A model generated the notes under the pieces. That model ran no database searches, was not told the DNA's origin, and saw nothing but the letters and a program-made list of their open reading frames with translations. Shown piece after piece: positions 7,475-15,803 of a stretch of 64,000 nucleotides of DNA. The translations under genes and the position numbers were made by a program. Every line of letters begins with the position of its first letter. Positions within the stretch are counted from its first letter, which is position 1. The stretch spans positions 1,078,501-1,142,500 of the forward strand of contig NC_013520.1 of the NCBI RefSeq assembly GCF_000024945.1. The letters are read 5' to 3'. This stretch comes from Veillonella parvula DSM 2008. GTDB lineage: Bacteria > Bacillota > Negativicutes > Veillonellales > Veillonellaceae.

Positions 7475-8764
7475 TTAGTTACTGAAATACGCTTGAGCCT
7501 TAGTGATTTCTGCGCGAAGTTTTTCTTCATCAATAGTAAGCAATTCTTTGTCTTTCATAAGAACTTTACCGCCTACGATTGTAGTGTTTACATCGGAGCT
7601 ATTAGCAGAGTATACAAGAGCTGCTAAATCATTGTAACGAGGCATCCAGTGCATACCAGATACGTCATATAACACGATATCTGCACGATAGCCTTTAGCT
7701 AGTACTCCAAGATCTGTATATCCCAACGCCTTTGCACCTTCTACAGTGCCCATGTTCCATGCTGCTTGAGCAGGAATAGACTTTGGATCATAAAGACGTG
7801 CTTTATGTAATGTTGCTGCAAGACGTACTTCTTCAAGCATATCAGCATTATTATTAGAAGCGGAGCCATCTGTACCAAGACCAACAGTGATACCTTTGGC
7901 AATCATTTCAGGCACTGGCGCAATACCACTGGCTAATTTAAGGTTCGATTGTGGATTATGAGCTACTGCTACATTATTTTCAGCCATAATAGCCATATCT
8001 TCATCTGTAACATGAACACAGTGTGCGGCTAAGGTAGTATTCCAGAATAAACCTAAATCATGCATGTGCGCAATTGGTGTCTTACCAGTAGCTTTCATAA
8101 CATTCTCCACTTCTCCTTTTGTTTCGGACAAGTGCATATGAATACCACAATTTAATTCATGAGATAAGGCAATCACCTTTTCCATATAATCATCAGGGCA
8201 AGTATATGGTGCATGTGGTCCAAGCAATACTTTGATGCGGTCATTATCAAAGCCATTCCACGTGCGGAATAAGTCAGCATTTTCAACTAATGCTTGATCT
8301 GCTGTTGGGGATACACCCGCTAAGCCACGGGACAGTACAGAGCGAATACCTGTTTCTTTTACCACCTCAGCTGTAGTATTCATAAAGAAATACATGTCGC
8401 TAAAAGTTGTGGTACCAGTACGTAACATTTCAGCAATGCCAAGTTGTGTTCCATGACGTACATAATCGTCGTTTAACTTTGCTTCTGTGGGCCAAATAGC
8501 TGTTTCAAGCCATTCCATAAGCTCAAGATCATCTGCATAGTTTCTAAAGAGGCCCATCGCAATATGGGTATGTGTATTTATAAGACCTGGCGCAGCCAAT
8601 TGGCCTTTACCTTCTAACACTTCTTTAGCAGAATCTTTTACTTTTGTAGCTTCACTATCGTTTAAAATAGCTGTAATATAACCATTTTTGATTTCAATGG
8701 CATGATTTTTTAGAACACCCTCATCAGTGAGGACGTCTACATGAGTAATCAATAAATCAGACAT
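7475..8764 (-). CDS. mtaD: S-adenosylhomocysteine / methylthioadenosine deaminase
   Basis: 429 residues of the amidohydrolase superfamily, MtaD/SAH-deaminase branch, cytosolic. It converts SAH to S-inosylhomocysteine and MTA to methylthioinosine, releasing ammonia. Seen residues: metal ligands in NTHTHIAMG (His65, His67), HMHLSETKGEVE (His211, with catalytic Glu214), AAHCVH (His248) and GTDGSASNNN (Asp299). This full set argues for an active enzyme. Length fits the family (about 400-440). It is last in a minus-strand cluster with mtnP-like, mtnA and ahcY-like genes, which supports a nucleoside-thioether substrate rather than a chlorohydrolase role. ATG at 8764 after GAGGGAAG. Confidence 0.9.
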   Translation of the reverse strand: MSDLLITHVDVLTDEGVLKNHAIEIKNGYITAILNDSEATKVKDSAKEVLEGKGQLAAPGLINTHTHIAMGLFRNYADDLELMEWLETAIWPTEAKLNDDYVRHGTQLGIAEMLRTGTTTFSDMYFFMNTTAEVVKETGIRSVLSRGLAGVSPTADQALVENADLFRTWNGFDNDRIKVLLGPHAPYTCPDDYMEKVIALSHELNCGIHMHLSETKGEVENVMKATGKTPIAHMHDLGLFWNTTLAAHCVHVTDEDMAIMAENNVAVAHNPQSNLKLASGIAPVPEMIAKGITVGLGTDGSASNNNADMLEEVRLAATLHKARLYDPKSIPAQAAWNMGTVEGAKALGYTDLGVLAKGYRADIVLYDVSGMHWMPRYNDLAALVYSANSSDVNTTIVGGKVLMKDKELLTIDEEKLRAEITKAQAYFSN

Positions 8765-8780
8765 AGTCTTCCCTCATAGG

Positions 8781-8809
8781 TATAACCGAGCCATAATAGC
8801 TCGGTTATA
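8781..8809 (-). other. Intercistronic hairpin between ahcY and mtaD
   Basis: 11-bp perfect stem (8781-8791 with 8799-8809, TATAACCGAGC/GCTCGGTTATA) and 7-base loop, 17 bases before the mtaD start. There is no T-run on the minus strand, so it is more likely an mRNA stability or processing element, or it limits read-through, than a full terminator. Confidence 0.6.
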
Positions 8810-8882
8810 TTAGTTTAATTTGAAAGCTAGTAATAGTTTAGATACAAAATCTTTTCCAAAAACCATTATATTTCAATACGTA

Positions 8883-10127
8883 TTAGTTTACTTTTGTAAG
8901 GTAGTCGATTTGCTCTTGTGTTAAAGAGTCTAAATCATAACCCATGGAGTTCAATTTAAGTTTAGCGATTTCCACATCTAATTCATGAGGCAATACATAT
9001 ACTTTTGACTCCATTTCTTTGCCGTTTTTTAAGATATGCTCTGCAGCAAGGGCTTGCATAGCAAAGGACAAGTCCATGATTTCTGCAGGGTGACCATCAC
9101 CAGCTGCAAGGTTAACTAAGCGACCTTCAGCCAATACATATAGTTTACGGCCATCAGCCATAGTATAGCCTTCGATATTTTGACGAACGCGCTCATGGCT
9201 TACAGCAAGGTCAGCTAATTCAGCTACGTTTACTTCGCAGTCGAAGTGACCTGCATTACACATGATTGCTTTATCTTTCATCACTTCGTAATGTTCTTTT
9301 ACGATAACATCTTTACAACCTGTTACAGTACAGAAGATATCGCCCACTTTAGCAGCTTCAATCATAGGTAACACTTTGAATCCATCAAATACAGCCTCAA
9401 CTGCTTTAATTGGATCTACTTCAGTTACATATACATGGGCACCAAGTCCTTTAGCACGCATAGCAACGCCTTTACCACACCAGCCATAACCCGCAACGAC
9501 AACATTTTTACCTGTTACAGTCAAGTTAGTGGTACGCATGATGCCATCCCAAACGGATTGGCCTGTACCGTAGCGGTTATCGAAAAGATATTTACAGTAA
9601 GAGTCGTTTACTGCAATCATAGGGAATGTTAATTGTTTAGCATTCTCTAATGCATATAAACGATGTACGCCTGTCGTAGTTTCTTCGCTACCACCGATAA
9701 GACGTTCTTTAGCGTCTTGGCGTGTAGTATGTAACAAGTTTACTAGGTCACCACCGTCATCAATGATGATATGTGGTTTGTGATCAAGTGCTTTATGAAG
9801 GAAATCAAAATATTCTTCATCTGTGCAATCATACCAAGCATATACAGTAATACCCATATCTACAAGACCTGCAGCTACATCGTCTTGTGTAGACAACGGA
9901 TTGGAGCCCGTTACAATTACATCTGCACCACCGCGTTTTAATACAGTCGCGAGGTATGCTGTTTTTGCTTCCAAGTGGACACTAACAACAATTGTTTGGC
10001 CTTTAAAAGTTTGTTCAGCTTCAAAACGATCGCCTAATGTATTTAAGGTAGGCATAAAGTTAGAAACCCAATCAATTTTTTTACGGCCTTCTGTTGCTAA
10101 ATTTATGTCTCTAATTAAAGATTGCAT
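8883..10127 (-). CDS. ahcY: Adenosylhomocysteinase-family hydrolase, probable S-inosylhomocysteine type
   Basis: 414 residues, NAD-dependent, cytosolic. Family features: STQDDVAA, DDGGDL, EETTTGVHRLY, NDSYCKYLFDNRYGTGQS (catalytic Lys and Asp), NAD loop GYGWCGKGVAMRAKG, NAGHFDCE and LAEGRLVNLAAGDGHP. It is the short archaeal/Thermotoga-like form without the C-terminal KPDHYRY tail of the mammalian enzyme. At residues 53-56 it reads EAKT where the mammalian enzyme has TVET; the Glu that binds the adenine amino group is replaced by Lys55. With the deaminase next door this suggests S-inosylhomocysteine as substrate (inference). The product would be homocysteine plus a purine nucleoside. The 175-base gap upstream (10128-10302) is AT-rich and holds a 7-bp-arm palindrome at 10181-10196. 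Confidence 0.85.
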   Translation of the reverse strand: MQSLIRDINLATEGRKKIDWVSNFMPTLNTLGDRFEAEQTFKGQTIVVSVHLEAKTAYLATVLKRGGADVIVTGSNPLSTQDDVAAGLVDMGITVYAWYDCTDEEYFDFLHKALDHKPHIIIDDGGDLVNLLHTTRQDAKERLIGGSEETTTGVHRLYALENAKQLTFPMIAVNDSYCKYLFDNRYGTGQSVWDGIMRTTNLTVTGKNVVVAGYGWCGKGVAMRAKGLGAHVYVTEVDPIKAVEAVFDGFKVLPMIEAAKVGDIFCTVTGCKDVIVKEHYEVMKDKAIMCNAGHFDCEVNVAELADLAVSHERVRQNIEGYTMADGRKLYVLAEGRLVNLAAGDGHPAEIMDLSFAMQALAAEHILKNGKEMESKVYVLPHELDVEIAKLKLNSMGYDLDSLTQEQIDYLTKVN

Positions 10128-10302
10128 AATATCTCCTTTTACTCATACAAGTAGATACAATAAAATAAATAGTTGATAGTAAATCTACTTAGATTTATTG
10201 ATACTATATAATTTTGTTAATATCATTGTAGATACTTAATTATATAGATAATATATTTCTTATATATAGAATGCTTAATAAGCTAATCATTAAGATAATA
10301 GA

Positions 10303-11367
10303 CTATTTAGATTCTACAATCTGGCGTAGCTTATCGATTGACTCTTCATAATTTGGAGTCAATACTCCCTCTTCGGTGATAATCGCTGTTACAAGTTCAT
10401 GAGGTGTTACATCAAATGCAGGATTAAGTACATCAATACCACTAGGGGCTGTTTGAACACCGTGTAAAGCAGATACTTCATCATCGTTGCGCATCTCAAT
10501 AGGAATATCTCCACCATTTTCCAGAATAAAGTCAAATGTACTATAAGGAGCGGCTACATAGAACGGAATATTGTGGAATTTAGCTAGTACAGCCACACCA
10601 TAGGTACCAATTTTATTGGCTACATCCCCTTTTGTAGTGATGCGGTCAGCACCAACGATAACAGCATCAATTAACCCATGTTGCATCGCATAGGCTGCCA
10701 TATTATCTGTTTCAAGAGTAATAGGAATACCATCCTCGTGAAGTTCAAAGGCTGTAAGTCGAGCACCTTGTAATAATGGACGTGTTTCATCAGCATACAC
10801 GCGTTCCAATTGTCCATTTTCATGTAATTTACGAACAACACCAAGTGCTGTTCCTAGACCACCTGTAGCTAGTGCACCAGCATTACAATGAGTTAAGATG
10901 CGAATATTCTTTTTACCTTCAAATAATGTAGCCCCTGCTTCGGCCATACGTCTATTCAAAGACACATCTTCTTCGTGAATGATAATAGCCTCTTTTGTAA
11001 TGAGGTCTACTACTTCACTCATTGAGGACATACTGTCAACATTAGTTTTCACAAGAGAAATGACACGATCTACAGCCCAAGCTAAGTTGATTGCTGTAGG
11101 GCGAGTTTCTTTTAAGGTCTCACTAAACTCATATAAGCTTGTAAGTTGTTCACTAAATGGCGCCTCTAAACGTCCTGCTTCCATAGCAGCTAAAATGAGA
11201 CCATAACTAGCAGCTACGCCAATAGCAGGTGCGCCACGAACGCGAAGCATTTTAATAGCTTCGGCCACTTGGCGCCAATCTGTACAGTGAACGTATGTAA
11301 TTTCAGTAGGCAATTTAGTTTGATCTAATAGTACCAGCGTATCTTTACGCCATTCAATATTAATCAT
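10303..11367 (-). CDS. mtnA: S-methyl-5-thioribose-1-phosphate isomerase
   Basis: 354 residues of the eIF2B-alpha/MtnA family. It isomerises methylthioribose-1-phosphate to methylthioribulose-1-phosphate. Seen: the substrate loop RVRGAPAIGVAASYG (about residues 42-56), THCNAGALATGGLGTALG with catalytic Cys161, and VGADRITTKGD with catalytic Asp241, plus KIGTYGVAVLAKFHNIPFY. Both catalytic positions are within one residue of the B. subtilis enzyme's numbering. It lies 42 bases downstream of the phosphorylase gene that makes its substrate. None of the later methionine-salvage genes (mtnB, C, D, K) is in this window, so where the product goes is open; a dihydroxyacetone-phosphate-type shunt is one possibility. 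Confidence 0.92.
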   Translation of the reverse strand: MINIEWRKDTLVLLDQTKLPTEITYVHCTDWRQVAEAIKMLRVRGAPAIGVAASYGLILAAMEAGRLEAPFSEQLTSLYEFSETLKETRPTAINLAWAVDRVISLVKTNVDSMSSMSEVVDLITKEAIIIHEEDVSLNRRMAEAGATLFEGKKNIRILTHCNAGALATGGLGTALGVVRKLHENGQLERVYADETRPLLQGARLTAFELHEDGIPITLETDNMAAYAMQHGLIDAVIVGADRITTKGDVANKIGTYGVAVLAKFHNIPFYVAAPYSTFDFILENGGDIPIEMRNDDEVSALHGVQTAPSGIDVLNPAFDVTPHELVTAIITEEGVLTPNYEESIDKLRQIVESK

Positions 11368-11409
11368 AACTTCTCCTTCGATGAACTATTGTGTATCATT
11401 ATGAGTTGA

Positions 11410-12204
11410 TTATAGTTTAAAACCACCATATTCATGCATGCGATTATGAGCATCATAACGAGCATCCACATCGATTGCATCAATAGCACCTAAGATAAGA
11501 GATTTTAGTTGGGCCGCCATATTGCCCATCATTTCTACAACTTCCGCATGTGTCAAAGCAGATTCAGAAATACCTGCTGCATAGTTGGTAATCATAGAAA
11601 TCGTAGCATATGCCATTTCAGCTTCATTAGCAAGGTTTACTTCTGGTACATTAGTCATACCTACTGTATCGCCACCGAGCATGTGGAACATTTTGATTTC
11701 TGCAGGAGTCTCAAAACGAGGGCCTTCAGTACATACATAGGTACCGCCATTGTGTATCGTAAGGCCTTGTTCCGTACCTACCTTTTGAAGAATATTACGT
11801 AATTCAGGGCAGTATGGATTTGTTACATCAAGATGTGCCACTGGACGGTCCCCGCCTTCATAAAACGTAGTGATGCGGTTCTTTGTGAAATCTAAGAATT
11901 GGTCAGTCAACACGAAATGACCTGGCTTAAAGTTCTCATTTAAAGAACCTACTGCTGTCGTGGAGATAATAAATGTAACGCCTAGTTTTTTGAGGCCCCA
12001 AATATTAGCACGATAGTTAATTTTGTGTGGAGGAATTGTATGATCTTTGCCGTGACGAGCAACAAAAATTACAGTTTTCCCATGGTATGTACCTTGTACA
12101 TAATCTATTTCACCATATGGTGTCATTAAGGATTCTTCATGAATATTTTCAAAGATGGACGGATCATAAACACCAGTACCACCAATTACGCCAATTGCAC
12201 TCAT
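11410..12204 (-). CDS. mtnP: MTA/MTI phosphorylase family protein, probable methylthioinosine phosphorylase
   Basis: 264 residues of the trimeric PNP/MTAP family: GVIGGTGVYDP phosphate loop, RHGKDHTIPPHKINYRAN, STTAVGSLNE, CTEGPRFETPAEI and GMTNVPEVNLANEA. The specificity loop reads TNYAAGIS (206-213). Adenine-specific MTA phosphorylases have TDYDCW there, whose two Asp contact the adenine base; 6-oxopurine phosphorylases carry Asn. Asn207 followed by Ala therefore points to methylthioinosine (hypoxanthine) rather than MTA, as in the Pseudomonas deaminase/MTIP route (inference). It is the first gene of the cluster, with a strong AGGAGGT before its ATG. No SAM riboswitch was seen upstream. Confidence 0.85.
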   Translation of the reverse strand: MSAIGVIGGTGVYDPSIFENIHEESLMTPYGEIDYVQGTYHGKTVIFVARHGKDHTIPPHKINYRANIWGLKKLGVTFIISTTAVGSLNENFKPGHFVLTDQFLDFTKNRITTFYEGGDRPVAHLDVTNPYCPELRNILQKVGTEQGLTIHNGGTYVCTEGPRFETPAEIKMFHMLGGDTVGMTNVPEVNLANEAEMAYATISMITNYAAGISESALTHAEVVEMMGNMAAQLKSLILGAIDAIDVDARYDAHNRMHEYGGFKL

Positions 12205-12254
12205 TGTGACCTCCTATTATTAATAACTCTATCTTTTATTTTCTCATAGAATAG

Positions 12255-12292
12255 AAAAACAGGCTATAGGAAAAACCTAGTAGCCTGTATTT
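12255..12292 (-). terminator. Terminator between hslO and mtnP
   Basis: Stem ACAGGCTA/TAGCCTGT (12259-12266, 12281-12288) with further TAGG/CCTA pairing. T-runs occur on both sides (TTTTTC on the minus strand). It ends the hslO transcript. Confidence 0.75.
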
Positions 12293-12313
12293 TTTCTACA
12301 TATTATAAAGTTT

Positions 12314-13192
12314 TTATTGAATTGGACCTTTTGAGGTGAACATATTTTGTAACTCTTCACGTGTGAAATGATATTTTTCATTACAATAATGGCAAACAAG
12401 CTCTGTTACGTCATCTTCCAAAATAGCATTCTTATCTTCTTCACGTAATGTCATTAGCACACTGGCAAAGCGATCACGACCACAACGACATTGGAAATGA
12501 ATTGGTTCATTATATACTTGATTCACAGTTAAACCATCGAGAACGCGTTCCATAAGACCTTTACCATCTGGATTTGCTTTCAAATATTCTGTAATAGGAC
12601 CAAGTTCATTAATATTCTTTTCTACTTGTGCTAATGCTTCATCTGTAGCATCCGGTAAGGCTTGTACGATAAAACCTCCAGCTACAACTGTATGGTAATC
12701 TGGATCTACTAATACACCTAAACTAATCGTTGACGGTACTTGTTCAGATGCATATAAATAATATGCCAAATCCTCTGCTACTTCACCACTTTGAATCGGG
12801 CTTGTAGAAGTATAGTCTTGCGCCAATTGTGTAAATCGCGTAACTTGTACTTCCCCATTATGACCTACGGCAGCACCAACATCAAGCTTACCAGCATGCT
12901 TTAAAGGTACATCAACATGTGGCTCGTCTACATAGCCTCGAACCGTATTATCAGAGAATGCATCTACATGAACTACACCTAGTGGACCATCACCTTTAAT
13001 ACGAAGACTTACGTTTTCATGGTTTTTAAAATCACCAGCTAATAAAATAGCTCCCGTCATAGCACGACCTAAAGCAGCTGTTGCTACAGGCCATAAATCA
13101 TGACGTACACGAGCTGTTTCAACTGTATCGGTTGTTACAGCTAAAGACATACGAACCCCTTCTCGGGTTGTAAAACGTTTTATATAATCCAT
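12314..13192 (-). CDS. hslO: Hsp33 redox-regulated chaperone
   Basis: 292 residues, cytosolic holdase activated by oxidation. The C-terminal zinc switch is intact: CRCGRDRF (about residues 234-241) and CHYCNEKYHF (about 266-275), the CxC...CxxC arrangement whose disulfides activate the protein. The N-terminal domain begins MDYIKRFTTREGVRMSLAVT, typical of the family, and the length is usual (about 290). The ribosome binding site is weak (AAGGAAT). It is probably its own unit: promoter at 13236-13266 and terminator at 12255. Confidence 0.95.
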   Translation of the reverse strand: MDYIKRFTTREGVRMSLAVTTDTVETARVRHDLWPVATAALGRAMTGAILLAGDFKNHENVSLRIKGDGPLGVVHVDAFSDNTVRGYVDEPHVDVPLKHAGKLDVGAAVGHNGEVQVTRFTQLAQDYTSTSPIQSGEVAEDLAYYLYASEQVPSTISLGVLVDPDYHTVVAGGFIVQALPDATDEALAQVEKNINELGPITEYLKANPDGKGLMERVLDGLTVNQVYNEPIHFQCRCGRDRFASVLMTLREEDKNAILEDDVTELVCHYCNEKYHFTREELQNMFTSKGPIQ

Positions 13193-13235
13193 TCTATCAT
13201 TCCTTATTTCTACTTATTTTATATAAGATATTACA

Positions 13236-13266
13236 TTTATATTGCTTATATAGTATATCATGTCAA
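13236..13266 (-). promoter_or_regulatory. Probable hslO promoter
   Basis: A perfect -35 TTGACA (minus strand, 13266-13261) followed after 19 bases by TATAAA (13241-13236). Overlapping alternatives for the -10 (ATATAA, AATATA) give shorter spacing. Confidence 0.45.
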
Positions 13267-13344
13267 ATATTTAACTTTCAATAATAGAGAATATATGTTC
13301 GTCTAGTCTGATTTAAATTTAAAAGAACATATTTTCGATGATAT

Positions 13345-13376
13345 AAAAACACCCAGTATCATGAGATACTGAGTGT
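13345..13376 (-). terminator. Terminator of the riboflavin operon
   Basis: 12-bp stem ACACTCAGTATC/GATACTGGGTGT with one G-T pair (13349-13360, 13365-13376) and TTTTTAT on the minus strand, 15 bases after the ribH stop. Confidence 0.85.
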
Positions 13377-13390
13377 TATATATACAATTC

Positions 13391-13852
13391 TTAGATTTGA
13401 TCGATAAGGTTAACCATTTCGATTGCACCCATAGCACAATCATAACCTTTATTACCCGCTTTTGTACCAGCGCGTTCGATAGCTTGCTCGATGTTTTCAG
13501 TAGTCACTACACCAAACATAACAGGAATACCGGTTTCCAAAGATACATGAGCAATCCCTTTAGCTACTTCGTTACATACATAATCATAATGAGTAGTGGC
13601 ACCACGGATAACTGCACCTACACAAATAACTGCATCATAACGACCAGATAAAGCTGCTTTTTTAGCAATCAAAGGAATTTCATAAGCTCCTGGTACCCAG
13701 ATTACAGTAATATCCTCTTTTTTTACATCGTGACGAAGTAAGCAATCTTCAGCACCACCGATTAATTTAGATGTGATGAACTCGTTGAAACGAGAACCGA
13801 TAATAGCGAATTTCTTACCAGAACCTAACAAATTACCTTCTTGAACTACCAT
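13391..13852 (-). CDS. ribH: 6,7-dimethyl-8-ribityllumazine synthase
   Basis: 153 residues. It condenses 5-amino-6-ribitylaminouracil with dihydroxybutanone phosphate. Seen: [18 protein letters not shown], the active-site [35 protein letters not shown] (with the catalytic His of THYDYV), [22 protein letters not shown] and [14 protein letters not shown]. Length and motifs are standard. It is the last gene of the rib operon, 76 bases after ribBA, with AGGAGGT before the ATG. Confidence 0.97.
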   Translation of the reverse strand: MVVQEGNLLGSGKKFAIIGSRFNEFITSKLIGGAEDCLLRHDVKKEDITVIWVPGAYEIPLIAKKAALSGRYDAVICVGAVIRGATTHYDYVCNEVAKGIAHVSLETGIPVMFGVVTTENIEQAIERAGTKAGNKGYDCAMGAIEMVNLIDQI

Positions 13853-13928
13853 TATGATGACCTCCTATATTCCGTACATAGATTTTCTATGTGTGATAAA
13901 AACATTCTAAATTTAAGATAGACCATTA

Positions 13929-15131
13929 TTAGTCTTCTAACATATGACCCATTTTTTCTTCTTTTGTTTTCAAATAGCCTGCATTAAATTTATTTGCTGC
14001 AATAATAAGTGGTACACGACTAGTTACATTAATTCCCCAATGTTCTAAGCCATGACGCTTTTCGGGATTGTTAGTTAATAAGCGGATGCTTTTAATACCC
14101 AAGAAACGAATAATTTGAGCCGCTAAGGAATATTCACGCATATCTGCAGGGAAGCCTAATTGTTCATTTGCTTCTACCGTATCAAGGCCCTGTTCTTGTA
14201 ATGCATAGGCTTTAATTTTATTAGTCAGCCCAATACCTCGGCCCTCTTGACGCATGTATACTACAACGCCTTTGCCTTCTTTTTCAATAGCACGTAAAGC
14301 ATTGTCTAATTGTTCGCCACAATCACAGCGTTTAGAACCAAATACATCGCCTGTCAAACATTCAGAGTGAATACGTACAAGTACATCGTTACAATTTTGA
14401 ACATCACCTTTGACAATAGCTAAATGCTCTTTATGATCTAATTCATTTTTAAATACAAAGATACTAAAATCACCAAACTTAGTAGGTAATTTAGAGCATG
14501 CACCAAGTTCAACCATATCTTCATGTTGTTTACGATATTCAATAAGTTCCGCCACAGAAGCAATTTTTAAATCATGTTCTTTAGCAAATTTCATAAGATC
14601 TGACAAACGGGCCATATCGCCATCGTCTTTAGTAATTTCACAAATAACGGCAGCCTCTTGTAACCCTGCTAGGCGACAAAGGTCGATAGATGCCTCAGTA
14701 TGACCTTGACGTACCAATACGCCGCCCTCTTTATATACAAGTGGAAATACGTGACCTGGACGACGGAAATCTTGAGGTTTCGCATTAGGATCTAATAGTT
14801 TTTGAATTGTATAAGCACGCTCTGCAGGAGATACGCCTGTTGTAGTATCTACATGATCCACAGTCACAGTAAAAGCAGTTTCATGGTTATCAGTATTTTT
14901 GGTAACCATTGCAGGAATGCCAAGTTTTTCTAACGCTTCGCGGCGCATAGGCGTACATACGATACCGCGGGCGTATTTAACCATAAAGTTAATGTTTTCT
15001 TGCGTCGCAAACTCTGCAGCAATGATAAGATCACCTTCGTTTTCACGGCTTTCATCATCAACGATAATAACAGGTTTACCAGTTTTAAGGTCTTGTAAGA
15101 CTTCATTAATAGAATGTAATTGTTCGCTCAT
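13929..15131 (-). CDS. ribBA: Bifunctional DHBP synthase / GTP cyclohydrolase II
   Basis: 400 residues, two domains. Residues about 1-200 are Rib[20 protein letters not shown] binds metal and substrate, followed by [29 protein letters not shown]. Residues about 205-400 are RibA: zinc Cys in [18 protein letters not shown], and [21 protein letters not shown]. It supplies both branches of riboflavin synthesis (dihydroxybutanone phosphate from ribulose 5-phosphate, and the pyrimidine from GTP). Both domains keep their catalytic residues. It sits between ribE and ribH. Confidence 0.97.
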   Translation of the reverse strand: MSEQLHSINEVLQDLKTGKPVIIVDDESRENEGDLIIAAEFATQENINFMVKYARGIVCTPMRREALEKLGIPAMVTKNTDNHETAFTVTVDHVDTTTGVSPAERAYTIQKLLDPNAKPQDFRRPGHVFPLVYKEGGVLVRQGHTEASIDLCRLAGLQEAAVICEITKDDGDMARLSDLMKFAKEHDLKIASVAELIEYRKQHEDMVELGACSKLPTKFGDFSIFVFKNELDHKEHLAIVKGDVQNCNDVLVRIHSECLTGDVFGSKRCDCGEQLDNALRAIEKEGKGVVVYMRQEGRGIGLTNKIKAYALQEQGLDTVEANEQLGFPADMREYSLAAQIIRFLGIKSIRLLTNNPEKRHGLEHWGINVTSRVPLIIAANKFNAGYLKTKEEKMGHMLED

Positions 15132-15146
15132 AGGAACGCTCCTTAC

Positions 15147-15803
15147 TTATATAAATCCATTCTCTACTAAGAGGGATTGCATAGATTTTTTAGGCTTTTC
15201 TTCGGTAGGTTCACTACCAAGATTCATAAAATGACGAATATATCGTCCAGCAATATCCGTTTCTAAATTGACCTCTGTTCCAATATGAGTAAAACCTAAA
15301 ATAGTTTCACTCAAAGTGTGAGGAATGATAGAGACGGAAAAACTACTTTCTGTTCGTCGCATAATTGTGAGGCTAATTCCATCGATGGTAATGGAGCCCT
15401 TATAGATAACATAATCCATAACGGATTTTGGAGCCTCGATAGTAAAGATAATGGCATTATCGGTTTGTTCACGATTAATAATACGACCTGTACCATCTAC
15501 ATGGCCCGCCACAATATGACCACCAAATCTACCATTCGCAAGCATAGCTCGCTCTAAATTGACTGGTTGATGGACTTTCAAATTAGTAAACGTAGTCATC
15601 TTAATGGATTCTGGCATCACATCCGCTGTAAATATACTATTGCCAATCGTTGTGGCCGTCAAGCACACCCCATTAACAGCTACGGAATCACCAACTTTTA
15701 AATCGCTAAAAATTTTTTCTCCTCGAATTGTTATGGTTAAGGATTTAGGGCCCTTTTTAATGTTCTCGACGCGGCCAATTTCTTCAACGATTCCCGTGAA
15801 CAT
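15147..15803 (-). CDS. ribE: Riboflavin synthase alpha chain
   Basis: 218 residues from the ATG at 15803, chosen for the AAGGAGGGG upstream and the conserved start MFTGIVEEIGRV. It has two homologous lumazine-binding halves: GDSVAVNGVCLTAT in the first and KGSITIDGISLTIM in the second, with GGHIVAGHVDGTG between. It dismutates two lumazines to riboflavin. The start lies inside the end of ribD (20-base overlap), so translation is coupled. The last 20 residues (EPTEEKPKKSMQSLLVENGF region) extend slightly past the usual end. Confidence 0.95.
   Translation of the reverse strand: MFTGIVEEIGRVENIKKGPKSLTITIRGEKIFSDLKVGDSVAVNGVCLTATTIGNSIFTADVMPESIKMTTFTNLKVHQPVNLERAMLANGRFGGHIVAGHVDGTGRIINREQTDNAIIFTIEAPKSVMDYVIYKGSITIDGISLTIMRRTESSFSVSIIPHTLSETILGFTHIGTEVNLETDIAGRYIRHFMNLGSEPTEEKPKKSMQSLLVENGFI

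Noticed and set aside
12205-12258. SAM or SAH riboswitch ahead of the mtnP-mtnA-ahcY-mtaD cluster
   Set aside because: Only about 50 bases separate the hslO terminator from the mtnP ribosome binding site; too short, and no conserved aptamer sequence is present. The 175-base gap before ahcY also shows none.
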